This document shows positions 16,622-24,825 of a stretch of DNA of 64,000 bases, piece after piece. The translations under genes were made by a program, and so were the position numbers. The notes beneath the pieces are model-generated. The model saw nothing but the letters and a program-made list of their open reading frames with translations. It had not been told where the DNA came from and ran no database searches. Within the stretch, counting starts at the first letter, position 1, and each line of letters begins with the position of its first letter. The stretch spans positions 62,001-126,000 of the forward strand of contig NZ_JAQOSQ010000007.1 in assembly GCF_030068455.1 (NCBI RefSeq), given 5' to 3'. This DNA comes from Roseofilum casamattae BLCC-M143 (GTDB taxonomy: Bacteria > Cyanobacteriota > Cyanobacteriia > Cyanobacteriales > Desertifilaceae).

Positions 16622-17959
16622 TTATGGTATCGAATTGTTTTGAGGAGATAGGCGATCGCCAATTTTTTCCATACTGTGTTGCATGGTACGAGTGACTCCA
16701 TTCAACGCGACAGCAACTTCTTTTAATTCAGTTTGCAAATTGTCTAAGTCTTCGGCTTTCGCAATACTGCGTCGTTGCAATTTATCGATCGCATTTACTG
16801 CCATTTTTAAGCCTTGACTGCCCGATTGTAATTGCGAGATGAACTCCTGCAAAGACTCTTGGCTTTTCTGTTGACCTTGAATGACTTGCAACGAACTCGT
16901 CTGACTTTGACTTAATTGGTCGCCAAACTTAACCATGCGTTTGCTATAACTTTGCAATTCTAATGCAGCAATTTCAATGGTTTGTACCGATGTAGTTAAG
17001 CTCTGAATCGATTGCTCGAAGCTTCGCTGTAGGTGTCCTAAGCTTGCCGTTGCCGAAGATAAGCTTTGTGGAAATGGACTATTATCGAGCTGTTGCGCTA
17101 CCGCCAAAAAGCGATCGGCTGATTGTTTAAACTCGGTCGTGCTTTCGCTAATGGTTAATGTGGCTTCCGTTAACCGACTATATACTTTTTCGGCAAGTTC
17201 GGCAGCGCGCTTATTTTCATACGCCAGTTCTTGCACTTTTTCCTTGAGCGCGAGTTCTACAGACACGCTCACCATCTGTCCGAACCGATTCAAGAAACCT
17301 TCAAAGGACGCATTCATACCTTGAATAACTCGGTCGAATCGAGTGGTATTTTCCAAGGTTTGCAGATAAACATTATCGAGATAGTCTTCCAGGGTGTTGA
17401 CCAATTTACTTTTTGCGATCGCCGTGTTAAACATTCCATTAAAAACTGTCAAAACCGCACTAAAGAAAATCGAAATTAAGCTACTGACAAAGGCAATTCC
17501 CATTCCTTGCAATGGTTGTTGGAGAGCGGCGAGTAAACCGTTAATATCAACGGCGGTGGTATTGCCAATCGTATTGCTCAGAGAGGTTAAGTTAATCGTA
17601 ATTCCAATAAATGTGCCTAACAGACCGAAAGATAACAATAAATTAGGTAAAATTTTACCGATATATTCAATTTGCTCGCAGGAGAGAAAGACGACTTTCT
17701 CTTGACTGTAAATATGGTCGATTAATGCTCCTGTATTTACATGTTCCAGTCGCGCAATTGCTTCTCCATATCGTTGTTCGAGATATTCGACAATACGAGG
17801 TTTGCGATCGACGGCTTGCCAATGAATCAACCGCCGCACTTTATGGGTGAGAAGGGTAAGATGCCAATGCAAAGCCATTCGCAAAATTATGGCCATCATC
17901 GAAGGCACGATAACCAATATTGTGGTAAAGGCAATTAGGTAGATAGGTACGGGAGGCAT
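16622..17959 (-). CDS. MotA/TolQ/ExbB-like proton channel protein with long coiled-coil tail (ZorA-like)
   Basis: A 445-residue protein with three predicted membrane helices: residues 4-30, about 104-127 (LLLSFGLLGTFIGITINL) and about 150-175 (MGIAFVSSLISIFFSAVL). The second and third match the conserved MotA/TolQ/ExbB channel core. From about residue 200 the protein is a long cytoplasmic, largely helical tail rich in Gln, Ser and Thr. That arrangement resembles ZorA of the Zorya antiphage system more than flagellar MotA. The OmpA-like partner follows directly, but ZorC, ZorD or ZorE are not adjacent. Confidence 0.78.
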   Translation of the reverse strand: MPPVPIYLIAFTTILVIVPSMMAIILRMALHWHLTLLTHKVRRLIHWQAVDRKPRIVEYLEQRYGEAIARLEHVNTGALIDHIYSQEKVVFLSCEQIEYIGKILPNLLLSFGLLGTFIGITINLTSLSNTIGNTTAVDINGLLAALQQPLQGMGIAFVSSLISIFFSAVLTVFNGMFNTAIAKSKLVNTLEDYLDNVYLQTLENTTRFDRVIQGMNASFEGFLNRFGQMVSVSVELALKEKVQELAYENKRAAELAEKVYSRLTEATLTISESTTEFKQSADRFLAVAQQLDNSPFPQSLSSATASLGHLQRSFEQSIQSLTTSVQTIEIAALELQSYSKRMVKFGDQLSQSQTSSLQVIQGQQKSQESLQEFISQLQSGSQGLKMAVNAIDKLQRRSIAKAEDLDNLQTELKEVAVALNGVTRTMQHSMEKIGDRLSPQNNSIP

Positions 17960-18104
17960 AGATTTGGAAGAAGCCAGTATAAAGTAGAGTCGATCGCTGC
18001 TGCAAATTAGTTCCCACGTTTCTGGGTTATGCCATTATGGTAACCGGCAAGCTGACAGCAGCGTTTAAGAAAAGCTGAATAAAAATATCGAGTCTTATGC
18101 CCGG

Positions 18105-18419
18105 TTAACCCTTACAATTGGAAAGGACGGTGTCCAATAATCCGGGAAATAGCCGGTCTAAATCGTCTCGTCGCAATGAGTTCAGGTGTTGCGTCCCTGA
18201 TTTTTCTGAATAAATGACTCCAGACTCGCGCAAAATTTTGAAGTGATGGGAAATGGTAGATTTGGCTAAACTACAATTGAAGGCGCTGCACGGTTGTTCT
18301 CCTCCTTTTGCCAACAGTTGCAAGATCTCCAGGCGCACCGGATCTCCAAGAGCGTAGAGAACTCCAGCTAAGGTAATGCGATCGCAACTGGGATGATAAA
18401 GAGGTTTCATATCTTGCAT
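18105..18419 (-). CDS. ArsR-family transcriptional repressor
   Basis: A 104-residue winged-helix regulator. The HTH reads GDPVRLEILQLLA then SLAKSTISHHFKILRESGVI, and the wing is SEKSGTQHLNSLR. Cysteines at CDRI, PCSAFNC and near the C-terminus could serve redox or electrophile sensing. It is divergent from the ene-reductase gene across 66 bp that contain a perfect inverted repeat (18441-18475), so it very likely represses both. The ATG at 18419 is used; the internal ATG at 18410 is equally possible. Confidence 0.88.
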   Translation of the reverse strand: MQDMKPLYHPSCDRITLAGVLYALGDPVRLEILQLLAKGGEQPCSAFNCSLAKSTISHHFKILRESGVIYSEKSGTQHLNSLRRDDLDRLFPGLLDTVLSNCKG

Positions 18420-18440
18420 TATGACATATTCTTGCGCTAT

Positions 18441-18475
18441 AGTTCAATTGTTCGATAAAGTTGAACAATTGAACT
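18441..18475. promoter_or_regulatory. Inverted-repeat operator between arsR-type gene and ene-reductase
   Basis: Perfect 13-bp arms AGTTCAATTGTTC (18441-18453) and GAACAATTGAACT (18463-18475) around 9 bp. The size and position are those expected for an ArsR dimer site. It ends just before the AGGAG ribosome site (18476-18480) of the ene-reductase, so binding would block its transcription. Confidence 0.8.
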
Positions 18476-18485
18476 AGGAGATTGA

Positions 18486-19607
18486 ATGATGTCCGTTTCC
18501 ACCACCGCCGCACCGACTGACGCATCTCTATCCGTACTTTTTGAACCGTTAAGCCTGGGTGCTATTACGATTCCCAACCGGATTATCATGGCTCCTCTGA
18601 CGCGAGGACGCGCCGGAGAATCCCGCATTCCCAATGAATTAATGGTCGAGTATTATACTCAACGCGCCAGTGCCGGATTAATTATTACGGAGGCCACGCA
18701 AATTTCCGAGCAAGGAGCTGGGTGGGAGCAAAGTCCCGGTATTCATACAGCCGAGCAGGTAGCAGGCTGGAAAAAAATTACCGAAGCTGTCCGTGCTCGG
18801 GGAGGGAAAATTGTCCTGCAATTCTGGCATACGGGACGAGCTTCCCACCCCGATTTCCAGCCCGGAGGCGCTCTCCCGGTTGCTCCGTCCGCGATCGCGC
18901 CGAAAGGAGAAGTGCATACCCCGTTTGGTAAAAAGCCTTACGTGACTCCTCATGCTCTTACTGTAGAAGAAATTCAGGATGTAATCGAACAATATGCGAT
19001 CGCCGCGCGCAATGCCAAAGAAGCTGGATTCGATGGGGTGGAAGTTCATGGTGCGAATGGCTACCTTCTCGATCAATTTCTCCGAGATTGCTCCAACCAG
19101 CGGGACGATGAATATGGAGGTAGCATCGAAAACCGAGTGCGGTTGCTGCTGGAAGTCACCGAAGTTGTCGTGAAAGAATGGGGAAGCGATCGCGTGGGCG
19201 TGCGCCTTTCGCCCTATAATCCCTTTAACGACATGAGCGACAGCAACCCCATTGCCCTCTTTACCCATACCGCTGCGGCACTCAAACCGTTCAATCTTGC
19301 CTATTTGCACATTATGGAACCCTTACCCGGCCATTTCTTTGGCGTTGATGGAGTCGAGCGCGCTGCTCCCTACATGCAAAAAGAATTCCAGGGGCCGATT
19401 ATTCTCAATGGCGGTTATGATGCTCAAAAGGGTGCGGCTGCGATTAATAATAAGGAAGGAGATGCTGTTGCCTACGGTATTCCCTTTATCTCCAATCCCG
19501 ATCTCGTCGAGCGCTTCCACCAAGGCGCGCCCCTCAACGAAGCCGATATGTCCACATTTTACACCCATGATGCCAAAGGTTACACTGATTATCCGGCATT
19601 AAGTTAA
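18486..19607 (+). CDS. Old Yellow Enzyme family ene-reductase
   Basis: A 373-residue FMN-dependent alkene reductase (NemA/OYE class), which reduces activated C=C bonds with NADPH and detoxifies electrophiles. It starts LFEPLSLGAITIPNRIIMAPLTRGRA; the active-site segment VEVHGANGYLLDQFLRD and the FMN-binding FQGPIILNGGYDA are present. An AGGAG lies 5 bp before the ATG at 18486 and 8 bp before the ATG at 18489, so the second may be the true start. Control by the divergent ArsR-type repressor suggests induction by a reactive compound. Confidence 0.92.
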   Translation: MMSVSTTAAPTDASLSVLFEPLSLGAITIPNRIIMAPLTRGRAGESRIPNELMVEYYTQRASAGLIITEATQISEQGAGWEQSPGIHTAEQVAGWKKITEAVRARGGKIVLQFWHTGRASHPDFQPGGALPVAPSAIAPKGEVHTPFGKKPYVTPHALTVEEIQDVIEQYAIAARNAKEAGFDGVEVHGANGYLLDQFLRDCSNQRDDEYGGSIENRVRLLLEVTEVVVKEWGSDRVGVRLSPYNPFNDMSDSNPIALFTHTAAALKPFNLAYLHIMEPLPGHFFGVDGVERAAPYMQKEFQGPIILNGGYDAQKGAAAINNKEGDAVAYGIPFISNPDLVERFHQGAPLNEADMSTFYTHDAKGYTDYPALS

Positions 19608-19623
19608 CGTCCGTTTTGGTTAA

Positions 19624-19724
19624 TAGGCTATAGTTCCCTGTTCCCTTTTTTTCGCGTTTTTTTATTCAAAACTGAGGTTAAGTATAGCCTATGCTTGTAG
19701 AGGCGAGCTGTTGTTCGCCCCTAC
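19624..19724. repeat. Nested inverted repeats between convergent genes
   Basis: TAGGCTATA (19624-19632) pairs with TATAGCCTA (19683-19691). Immediately after, GTAGAGGCGA (19697-19706) pairs with TCGCCCCTAC (19715-19724) with one mismatch. The second pair belongs to the GTAGGGGCG repeat family. Located between the ene-reductase and the DUF2470 gene, it may double as a terminator for both. Confidence 0.6.
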
Positions 19725-19790
19725 AGATTGGTCAACACGCCAGCAAAGCATCGCAAATTAATCAATCATTCTCGTCTCCCCATCCGGAGA

Positions 19791-20075
19791 TTACGCTTTA
19801 ATCCCTCTCGCTTGCTTCACCATATCCACCAGAGTATGATGAGCATCCTCAGCATTCGCCAGTTCATGGTCAAATACGACACGCACGGGAACCGCCGCAC
19901 CATCTACTTGCGCCGTCAGATCCATTCCCAAAGCATCAATTTTATCCATCGTCGCCGCCGTGGCAGCGGGAGTATTGCCAAACGTGCGGGCGTATAATGC
20001 GATCGCATCTTGGTGGTCTTCGTTCATATGCTTGCAAATGCGATCGCTAATTTCTGGAGTAAATGCGTCAGACAT
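19791..20075 (-). CDS. DUF2470 domain protein
   Basis: A 94-residue stand-alone DUF2470 protein. In larger proteins this domain is found at the C-terminus of heme-iron-use proteins such as HugZ/HutZ. The signature HMNEDHQDAIALYARTF and the DKIDALGMDL segment are clear. The charged residue pattern and size match cyanobacterial single-domain homologues. Function is not established; a heme- or flavin-related role is only inferred from the family. Confidence 0.85.
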   Translation of the reverse strand: MSDAFTPEISDRICKHMNEDHQDAIALYARTFGNTPAATAATMDKIDALGMDLTAQVDGAAVPVRVVFDHELANAEDAHHTLVDMVKQARGIKA

Positions 20076-20200
20076 ATTTCAATCAATTGCTACGAGTGCT
20101 AATGACAATATTGTAGATTATATTGTGCTGAATTTGACAGATTCTTGTGGTGGGCATTACCGGCTTGCGAGCGGCTGTCTGCAAGACGGGTGTCTACATT

Positions 20201-20536
20201 TTATATAAACTCAATTTTTCCATAAATTTCTTCTGAATCTAAATACTCCCAAATCAGAATCAGACTGCGAACGATCTCGCCGATAGAACGGTTATTTTGC
20301 TGACAGTAAACAATTCCTGCATGATTTCTTCCTGCGTTATCGAGGCGCAAAAAATCTGCATCCTGAGTGAAAATAACTCGCCGTTGCTCGAGGGCAAATT
20401 CTATATGCTCTTCATCCGAGCCACCCATCAGTTCGGCTTGGAATGAAGTGGTTACATCAATCCCGCGCCGCCGCAAACCTTCAGCTACAGCATTGCTAAC
20501 ATTTTCATCCAAATGAAACCTAATTTCCCGAGCCAT
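20201..20536 (-). CDS. DUF5615 PIN-like toxin component
   Basis: A 111-residue PIN-like (Mut7-C type) protein with FHLDENVSNAVAEGLRRRGIDV at the start and a central TQDADFLRL, whose acidic residues match the family's putative nuclease site. It overlaps the upstream DUF433 gene by 17 bp, an arrangement typical of DUF433/DUF5615 toxin-antitoxin pairs. The toxic activity is inferred from the family; it is not visible in the sequence. Confidence 0.85.
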   Translation of the reverse strand: MAREIRFHLDENVSNAVAEGLRRRGIDVTTSFQAELMGGSDEEHIEFALEQRRVIFTQDADFLRLDNAGRNHAGIVYCQQNNRSIGEIVRSLILIWEYLDSEEIYGKIEFI

Positions 20537-20840
20537 GGCGATTTTTCAACTTTCCTTTGAGGAGTGAGGGGGTCTGCTCTCGCAGTTGGCGAACCCAAAC
20601 TTCATCGGAACGAATGTCTTGTCTAATTTCTTCGCGATGGTCGTGATAATAGGTTAACGCTGCATAAACATCCGCTAATTCGATCGACGGGTAATGATAA
20701 ACAATTTCATCTGGACTCATACCCATGTCCTCATGCCAGATAACAATATCTTGAACTTTGATTCGGTGTCCGGAAATGTGAGGTTTTCCACCACACATCC
20801 CAGGCAAAATCTGGATATGTTCCGAAATTACAGCTACCAT
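20520..20840 (-). CDS. DUF433 antitoxin component
   Basis: A 106-residue DUF433 protein, a small HTH-type domain. Typical elements are LPGMCGGKPHISGHRIKVQDI and GMSPDEIVYHYPSIELADVYAALTYY (shown in two pieces: GMSPDEIVYHYPS, IELADVYAALTYY). It is the first gene of the pair with the DUF5615 toxin and probably autoregulates the operon while neutralising the toxin. Confidence 0.85.
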   Translation of the reverse strand: MVAVISEHIQILPGMCGGKPHISGHRIKVQDIVIWHEDMGMSPDEIVYHYPSIELADVYAALTYYHDHREEIRQDIRSDEVWVRQLREQTPSLLKGKLKNRHGSGN

Positions 20841-20911
20841 AATTTGCTACTTAGTCCTGGAAAATCCCTAACATTTATTATAACAGATAGAAACCGATCG
20901 CCCGATTTTTC

Positions 20912-21955
20912 TTAACTCCACTGCGGCCAACTCTTTATGGGATCGGTGGATTGCACTCGGTGCATTCCGGCTTCGGCAAATCGGGAAAAGGCGGCATTTG
21001 CGCGATCGCTAAAATCAATGACACCGGGAACCACAACTGGCGAGGTACAATCTTCCAACAGATAAACTTTTTTGGCTAATTGCGGATCGATCGCCAAAAT
21101 TTCATCGAGTAAGTCCGACACCGTCCATGCCACGCAATGACTTTTGGCTTGACCGGCAATAATCAGGCGATCGAAATCTAGTAATTTCTGTAAAAATTCC
21201 ATATTTTTATTCGCAATAACTTCGCCATTTTCTCGCCGTAAAACTTCGGCGCGCAAGACTGAATAGTTCTCCGTTAAAGGATGGTTTCCTTTCAGTTCAA
21301 ATAAGGTTTGTTGCGATCGCGCGATCGCGTGAAAAAAACAGGCTTCTTCAACAGCAGAAACCAACGCATGACCGATGCCGCCTAACATGGAATGATACGG
21401 CCAAATCGTCAGCGGATATTTACCTTCCTCGCTCAATGTCCGCACGTAATGCAGGGCGTAACTCTCCAGCGCCGCAATATCCCCATTCATCACGCTATCG
21501 GCAACGGCAGAATTGGCTCGCCAGTGACCGGCTTCCACGTCATCTAAGGTAATATTAGTTACTGCTGGCACGGGATGCTCTCCCGCACCATTGACCCAAA
21601 AGCACGGATGAAAAATCTGCATCGCCGTATGAGTATCCATGGTTGGGGCGATCGCCGTTACCGTTCCCAAGTTACGATAAATAAACTCGCATAACCGCTG
21701 GTTATCCTCCACCGCACCCATGCCCGATGCACCGCCAACGAATAGCTCGAACTCCGGCAAACAAAACGTATTCTGCACGTCAATTGCCAACAAACAGACC
21801 CGCAGGCGATCGCGAGCTGCTGGTAGAATAGAATACTGTTGCGCCCATTCTCGCGCGCGATCGGCAATATTTTGGTAATTCACGCGCCAGACTCGAGCCA
21901 CCTTCTCGGGATCGAACAACGGCGGAATAGCGTATTCATCGGCGGTTCCAGACAT
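20912..21955 (-). CDS. Isochorismatase-superfamily cysteine hydrolase
   Basis: A 347-residue protein of the cysteine hydrolase (nicotinamidase/isochorismatase) superfamily. The catalytic Asp is in CLLAIDVQNTFC and the nucleophile Cys in IIAGQAKSHCVAWTVSDLL. It is much longer than nicotinamidase (about 210), with an N-terminal extension and a central insert. The substrate is unknown. A strong GGAGG ribosome site precedes the ATG at 21955. Confidence 0.85.
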   Translation of the reverse strand: MSGTADEYAIPPLFDPEKVARVWRVNYQNIADRAREWAQQYSILPAARDRLRVCLLAIDVQNTFCLPEFELFVGGASGMGAVEDNQRLCEFIYRNLGTVTAIAPTMDTHTAMQIFHPCFWVNGAGEHPVPAVTNITLDDVEAGHWRANSAVADSVMNGDIAALESYALHYVRTLSEEGKYPLTIWPYHSMLGGIGHALVSAVEEACFFHAIARSQQTLFELKGNHPLTENYSVLRAEVLRRENGEVIANKNMEFLQKLLDFDRLIIAGQAKSHCVAWTVSDLLDEILAIDPQLAKKVYLLEDCTSPVVVPGVIDFSDRANAAFSRFAEAGMHRVQSTDPIKSWPQWS

Positions 21956-22062
21956 CAGAAAATCCTCCCAGAAGTCGAAAAAGTCAATTGGCTAGTTTGG
22001 CAGAGACCCTCAAAGCCGCTTAAAATTTAAGCTACCACCGATCCCGAAACGCAAAACCATCC

Positions 22063-22953
22063 ATGAGCGACTGTAGTTTAGACTTGAGTTTAGCCAGCAT
22101 AGGACTACCCCAACTTTGGCTCCCCATTAATGAGATGGCACAGCTTCCTCCAGCCGCATTACCAATGCAAAATGCGATGGTGAGCGTGGTTGCTCTCTTT
22201 GGACTAATAATCTCCAGTGTAATGTACTTCAGAGCCTATGGGATAAGTCGAGTGCCCGTCCTGATTAAACCGCAAGGGCGATCGCAAAAATCTCTCGATG
22301 CCTTTTGGTATCCTTACAAAGGAACGGCACCATACCGCATGTCTTGGCAATATACCTATTGGGGATCGTTGTGTCTGATCTCATCTCTCACCCTAATAAT
22401 CGCAGCCGTTTCCCCCATAGCCTATGCTGGATTAACCGTAGTGGTGGCGATCGGTTGTCTGCTTACCTTTATCTGCTTCGTCTTTCTCAATGCTCATCTG
22501 GCAGAAATTCTACTCTGGTGTACGAGCTTAATTGCTTGGCCTCTGGTTTTGGTTCTCGTCCAGTCCGTCGTCGGAGCGCCAGTATTCGCCGCCTTAGCCG
22601 CCGGTCTCTTCAGCGCTCTCATTGCTCTGCCTCTTTCCACAACCGTGATGAAACGACTGCGATCGCATCCCAACTTCTGGTGCGCCACCTGCAAAAAACC
22701 CTTGAAAGCCATGCCGCCACAACAGCTCTCAGATTATCTAACCGTCTCCGATCGACTCGCACAACAACAAGGACGAACCATCTTTGAAGGACTAGAATGT
22801 CTCAATTGTAGCTATCCAAACGATTGTAATGGGATTCATCTCCGAGCCTATATCCGGCCCTCCTTACCTTCAGTCCCTCGCCTTCCTGCAGCTCGACCCT
22901 TAACTTGGCAACAACGATTAATGACTGCCATCAACCGTAGGGTGCATTATTAA
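22063..22953 (+). CDS. Membrane protein with C-terminal zinc-ribbon
   Basis: A 296-residue protein not assigned to a named family. About five hydrophobic segments (residues 37-57, 100-120, 122-146, 148-168 and 170-190) form a membrane part. A cytosolic C-terminal region then has CATCKKPL and CLNCSYPNDC, four or more cysteines spaced like a zinc ribbon. Its stop codon lies inside an inverted repeat shared with the end of the convergent flavodiiron gene. Confidence 0.7.
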   Translation: MSDCSLDLSLASIGLPQLWLPINEMAQLPPAALPMQNAMVSVVALFGLIISSVMYFRAYGISRVPVLIKPQGRSQKSLDAFWYPYKGTAPYRMSWQYTYWGSLCLISSLTLIIAAVSPIAYAGLTVVVAIGCLLTFICFVFLNAHLAEILLWCTSLIAWPLVLVLVQSVVGAPVFAALAAGLFSALIALPLSTTVMKRLRSHPNFWCATCKKPLKAMPPQQLSDYLTVSDRLAQQQGRTIFEGLECLNCSYPNDCNGIHLRAYIRPSLPSVPRLPAARPLTWQQRLMTAINRRVHY

Positions 22954-22963
22954 CGCACCCTAC
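22937..22963. terminator. Inverted repeat between convergent genes (putative bidirectional terminator)
   Basis: Arms GTAGGGTGC (22937-22945) and GCACCCTAC (22955-22963) around 9 bp. It overlaps the 3' end of the membrane protein gene, whose stop is 22951-22953, and lies 7 bp from the flavodiiron stop. It could terminate both; it also resembles the dispersed GGGTGC repeats common in cyanobacteria. Confidence 0.6.
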
Positions 22964-22969
22964 CTTACG

Positions 22970-24703
22970 TTAATAATAGCTGCCCGTTTTCCGATGGTGA
23001 ACTGCCGTCACTCCACTGGGATCGAACAGTTGGCCGCTTTCCACAGTAGCGTACACCATCCAATGATCGCCGCATTCGAGGCGATCGCGAACCGTACATT
23101 CCAGATACGCTAAAGCACCGGTGAGAATTTTCCCACCATTGCTCGCCGTTTCCGTTTCCACTCCCACAAACCGGTCTTCACCGGGAGCAAAAGTCTTCGT
23201 AAATTGCCGGGCTAAAGAACTATTTTCGGGCAAAATATTTAACACGAATTTATCCCCCGTATGAGTCACCGATTCCATGGCCCGATCTTTGGCCACGGCT
23301 ACCGTAATTCCCGGAGGATTAAACGTCGCTTGCGATACCCAACTGGCGAGCATGGCACTGTGCAACTCTCCGCGATGGGCCGAGACAATACAGAGGGAAC
23401 CGACCACGCGGCCGACAGCCTGAGCCGTGCGATCGCTACTGGAAACATTCACCGATCGCTTCGGCGTCCGTCGTTTCAAATTTTTCTTTAACTTCTGGGC
23501 AAAATCAATGCCAGCTTCCTTACATTCTTGAATAATGGCATCCGTTGGCGCAAACTTAACTCGGATCGGTTCAAAACCAAAATTATACCCGGCATCCCGC
23601 AGCTTGCTCTCCAGAATATCGATCGCCTCTCCACTCCATCCAAAGGAACCAAACACCCCAGCTAACTTAGTTTTCGCGGCAGTAGACATAACAATTCCTA
23701 ACGCTGTTTGCACCTGAGTCGGTGGATGTCCGGCCAATGTTGGAGAACCTAAAATAAACCCATCGCACTTTTCTACCCGAGCTTGAATATCGCTCGGATC
23801 GACTTGTTCGCAGTCAATTAATTCTACTGCAACTCCCGCTTTCGTAATGCCGCGAGCGATCGCCTGAGCCAAGGTTCCCGTATTCCCATAGGCAGACGCA
23901 TAAATCAGCGCTACAGATAATTCTTGTCTGTTTTGTTTCTCGCTCCACTGGTGATATAACTGGGTTAACTCTTGCTTGCCATAACGCAACAGAGGGCCGT
24001 GCGCCGGAGAATAAAAGCGCGCCGGTTTATCCTGCAGGCGTTTGAGCGCACTAAGCACCTGCTGGGGTTGAGCGGCATGAACGCAGTCGTAATAATAGCG
24101 TCGGTCTTCGCTGTAAAATTTCCAGCCTTCATCAAACACTTGATCGCCGCAGACATGAGCGCCAAAGAACTTATCCGTCCACAGAATTTGCGACTTCGGA
24201 TCGTAAGTACAAATGCCGTCAGGCCAGCGCGGTGTCGGAGTTAGAGTAAATTGCAGATTATGGCCGCTACCGAGGTCGAGATCTAAGTCTCCCCGGTTTA
24301 TAATCTGAATGTTCGCTGCGATGGGTTCTTCGTTCCAGAGTTTATCCATGGCTAGCTTCGCCGCTTTCGAGCAAACAATGGTAACGTGCGGAGCTAGAGC
24401 GACTAAGGCTTTGAGGGTTGCGGCTCGGTTGGGGTTAAAGTGCTGCACGATGATATAGTCGAGAGACTTTAAATCCAGCCGTTCTTGCAATGCTTGGATA
24501 TAGTTCTGCGAAAATGACTCTCCGGGAGGATCGATCAGAGCGATCTTATCGCCTTTAATCAGAAACGAATTAGCGGTGGTTCCCTTTTGCAAGGAATATT
24601 CCACTTCAAACTTAAGACGATCCCAAGTGCGCGATCGCAATAATGTGGTGTCATTATCGAGATAAACGACCTGAACGTCGCGAGGTTTGGTGAGAGGAGC
24701 CAT
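22970..24703 (-). CDS. flv1: Class C flavodiiron protein with altered metal ligands (Flv1-like)
   Basis: A 577-residue diflavin flavoprotein with the three cyanobacterial modules: metallo-beta-lactamase-like (1-255), flavodoxin (about 265-410, SVALIYASAYGNTGTL) and flavin reductase (about 430-577). Such proteins reduce O2 downstream of photosystem I. The usual diiron ligand set HxExDH is replaced: the segment reads QHFNPNRAAT, and the next His position reads TPRWPD. This matches the Flv1/Flv2 subgroup, which pairs with Flv3 or Flv4. The gene stands alone rather than in an flv4-flv2 operon, so flv1 is favoured. The frame reaches TTG at 24721; the ATG at 24703 gives the expected MAPLTKPRDVQVV. 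Confidence 0.88.
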   Translation of the reverse strand: MAPLTKPRDVQVVYLDNDTTLLRSRTWDRLKFEVEYSLQKGTTANSFLIKGDKIALIDPPGESFSQNYIQALQERLDLKSLDYIIVQHFNPNRAATLKALVALAPHVTIVCSKAAKLAMDKLWNEEPIAANIQIINRGDLDLDLGSGHNLQFTLTPTPRWPDGICTYDPKSQILWTDKFFGAHVCGDQVFDEGWKFYSEDRRYYYDCVHAAQPQQVLSALKRLQDKPARFYSPAHGPLLRYGKQELTQLYHQWSEKQNRQELSVALIYASAYGNTGTLAQAIARGITKAGVAVELIDCEQVDPSDIQARVEKCDGFILGSPTLAGHPPTQVQTALGIVMSTAAKTKLAGVFGSFGWSGEAIDILESKLRDAGYNFGFEPIRVKFAPTDAIIQECKEAGIDFAQKLKKNLKRRTPKRSVNVSSSDRTAQAVGRVVGSLCIVSAHRGELHSAMLASWVSQATFNPPGITVAVAKDRAMESVTHTGDKFVLNILPENSSLARQFTKTFAPGEDRFVGVETETASNGGKILTGALAYLECTVRDRLECGDHWMVYATVESGQLFDPSGVTAVHHRKTGSYY

Positions 24704-24795
24704 AAGGTCTTGGTTATTCAATACTTAGTACAAGTTTACCAAAAAAACGGGTTTAAAGCCCCGCCCTTCTAGGGCGGCTTTTTTCAGTATTGTGC

Positions 24796-24801
24796 TATAA
24801 T
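24796..24801 (+). promoter_or_regulatory. Extended -10 promoter element of tnpB
   Basis: TATAAT preceded by TGC (24793-24795), an extended -10 motif, 24 bp before the tnpB ATG and just inside the left-end hairpin. Confidence 0.5.
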
Positions 24802-24825
24802 TTTAGCATAATTAATAGCAGATAA

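Noticed and set aside
15751-17959. Complete Zorya system
   Set aside because: Only the ZorA/ZorB-like pair is present; ZorC, ZorD and ZorE were not found nearby.
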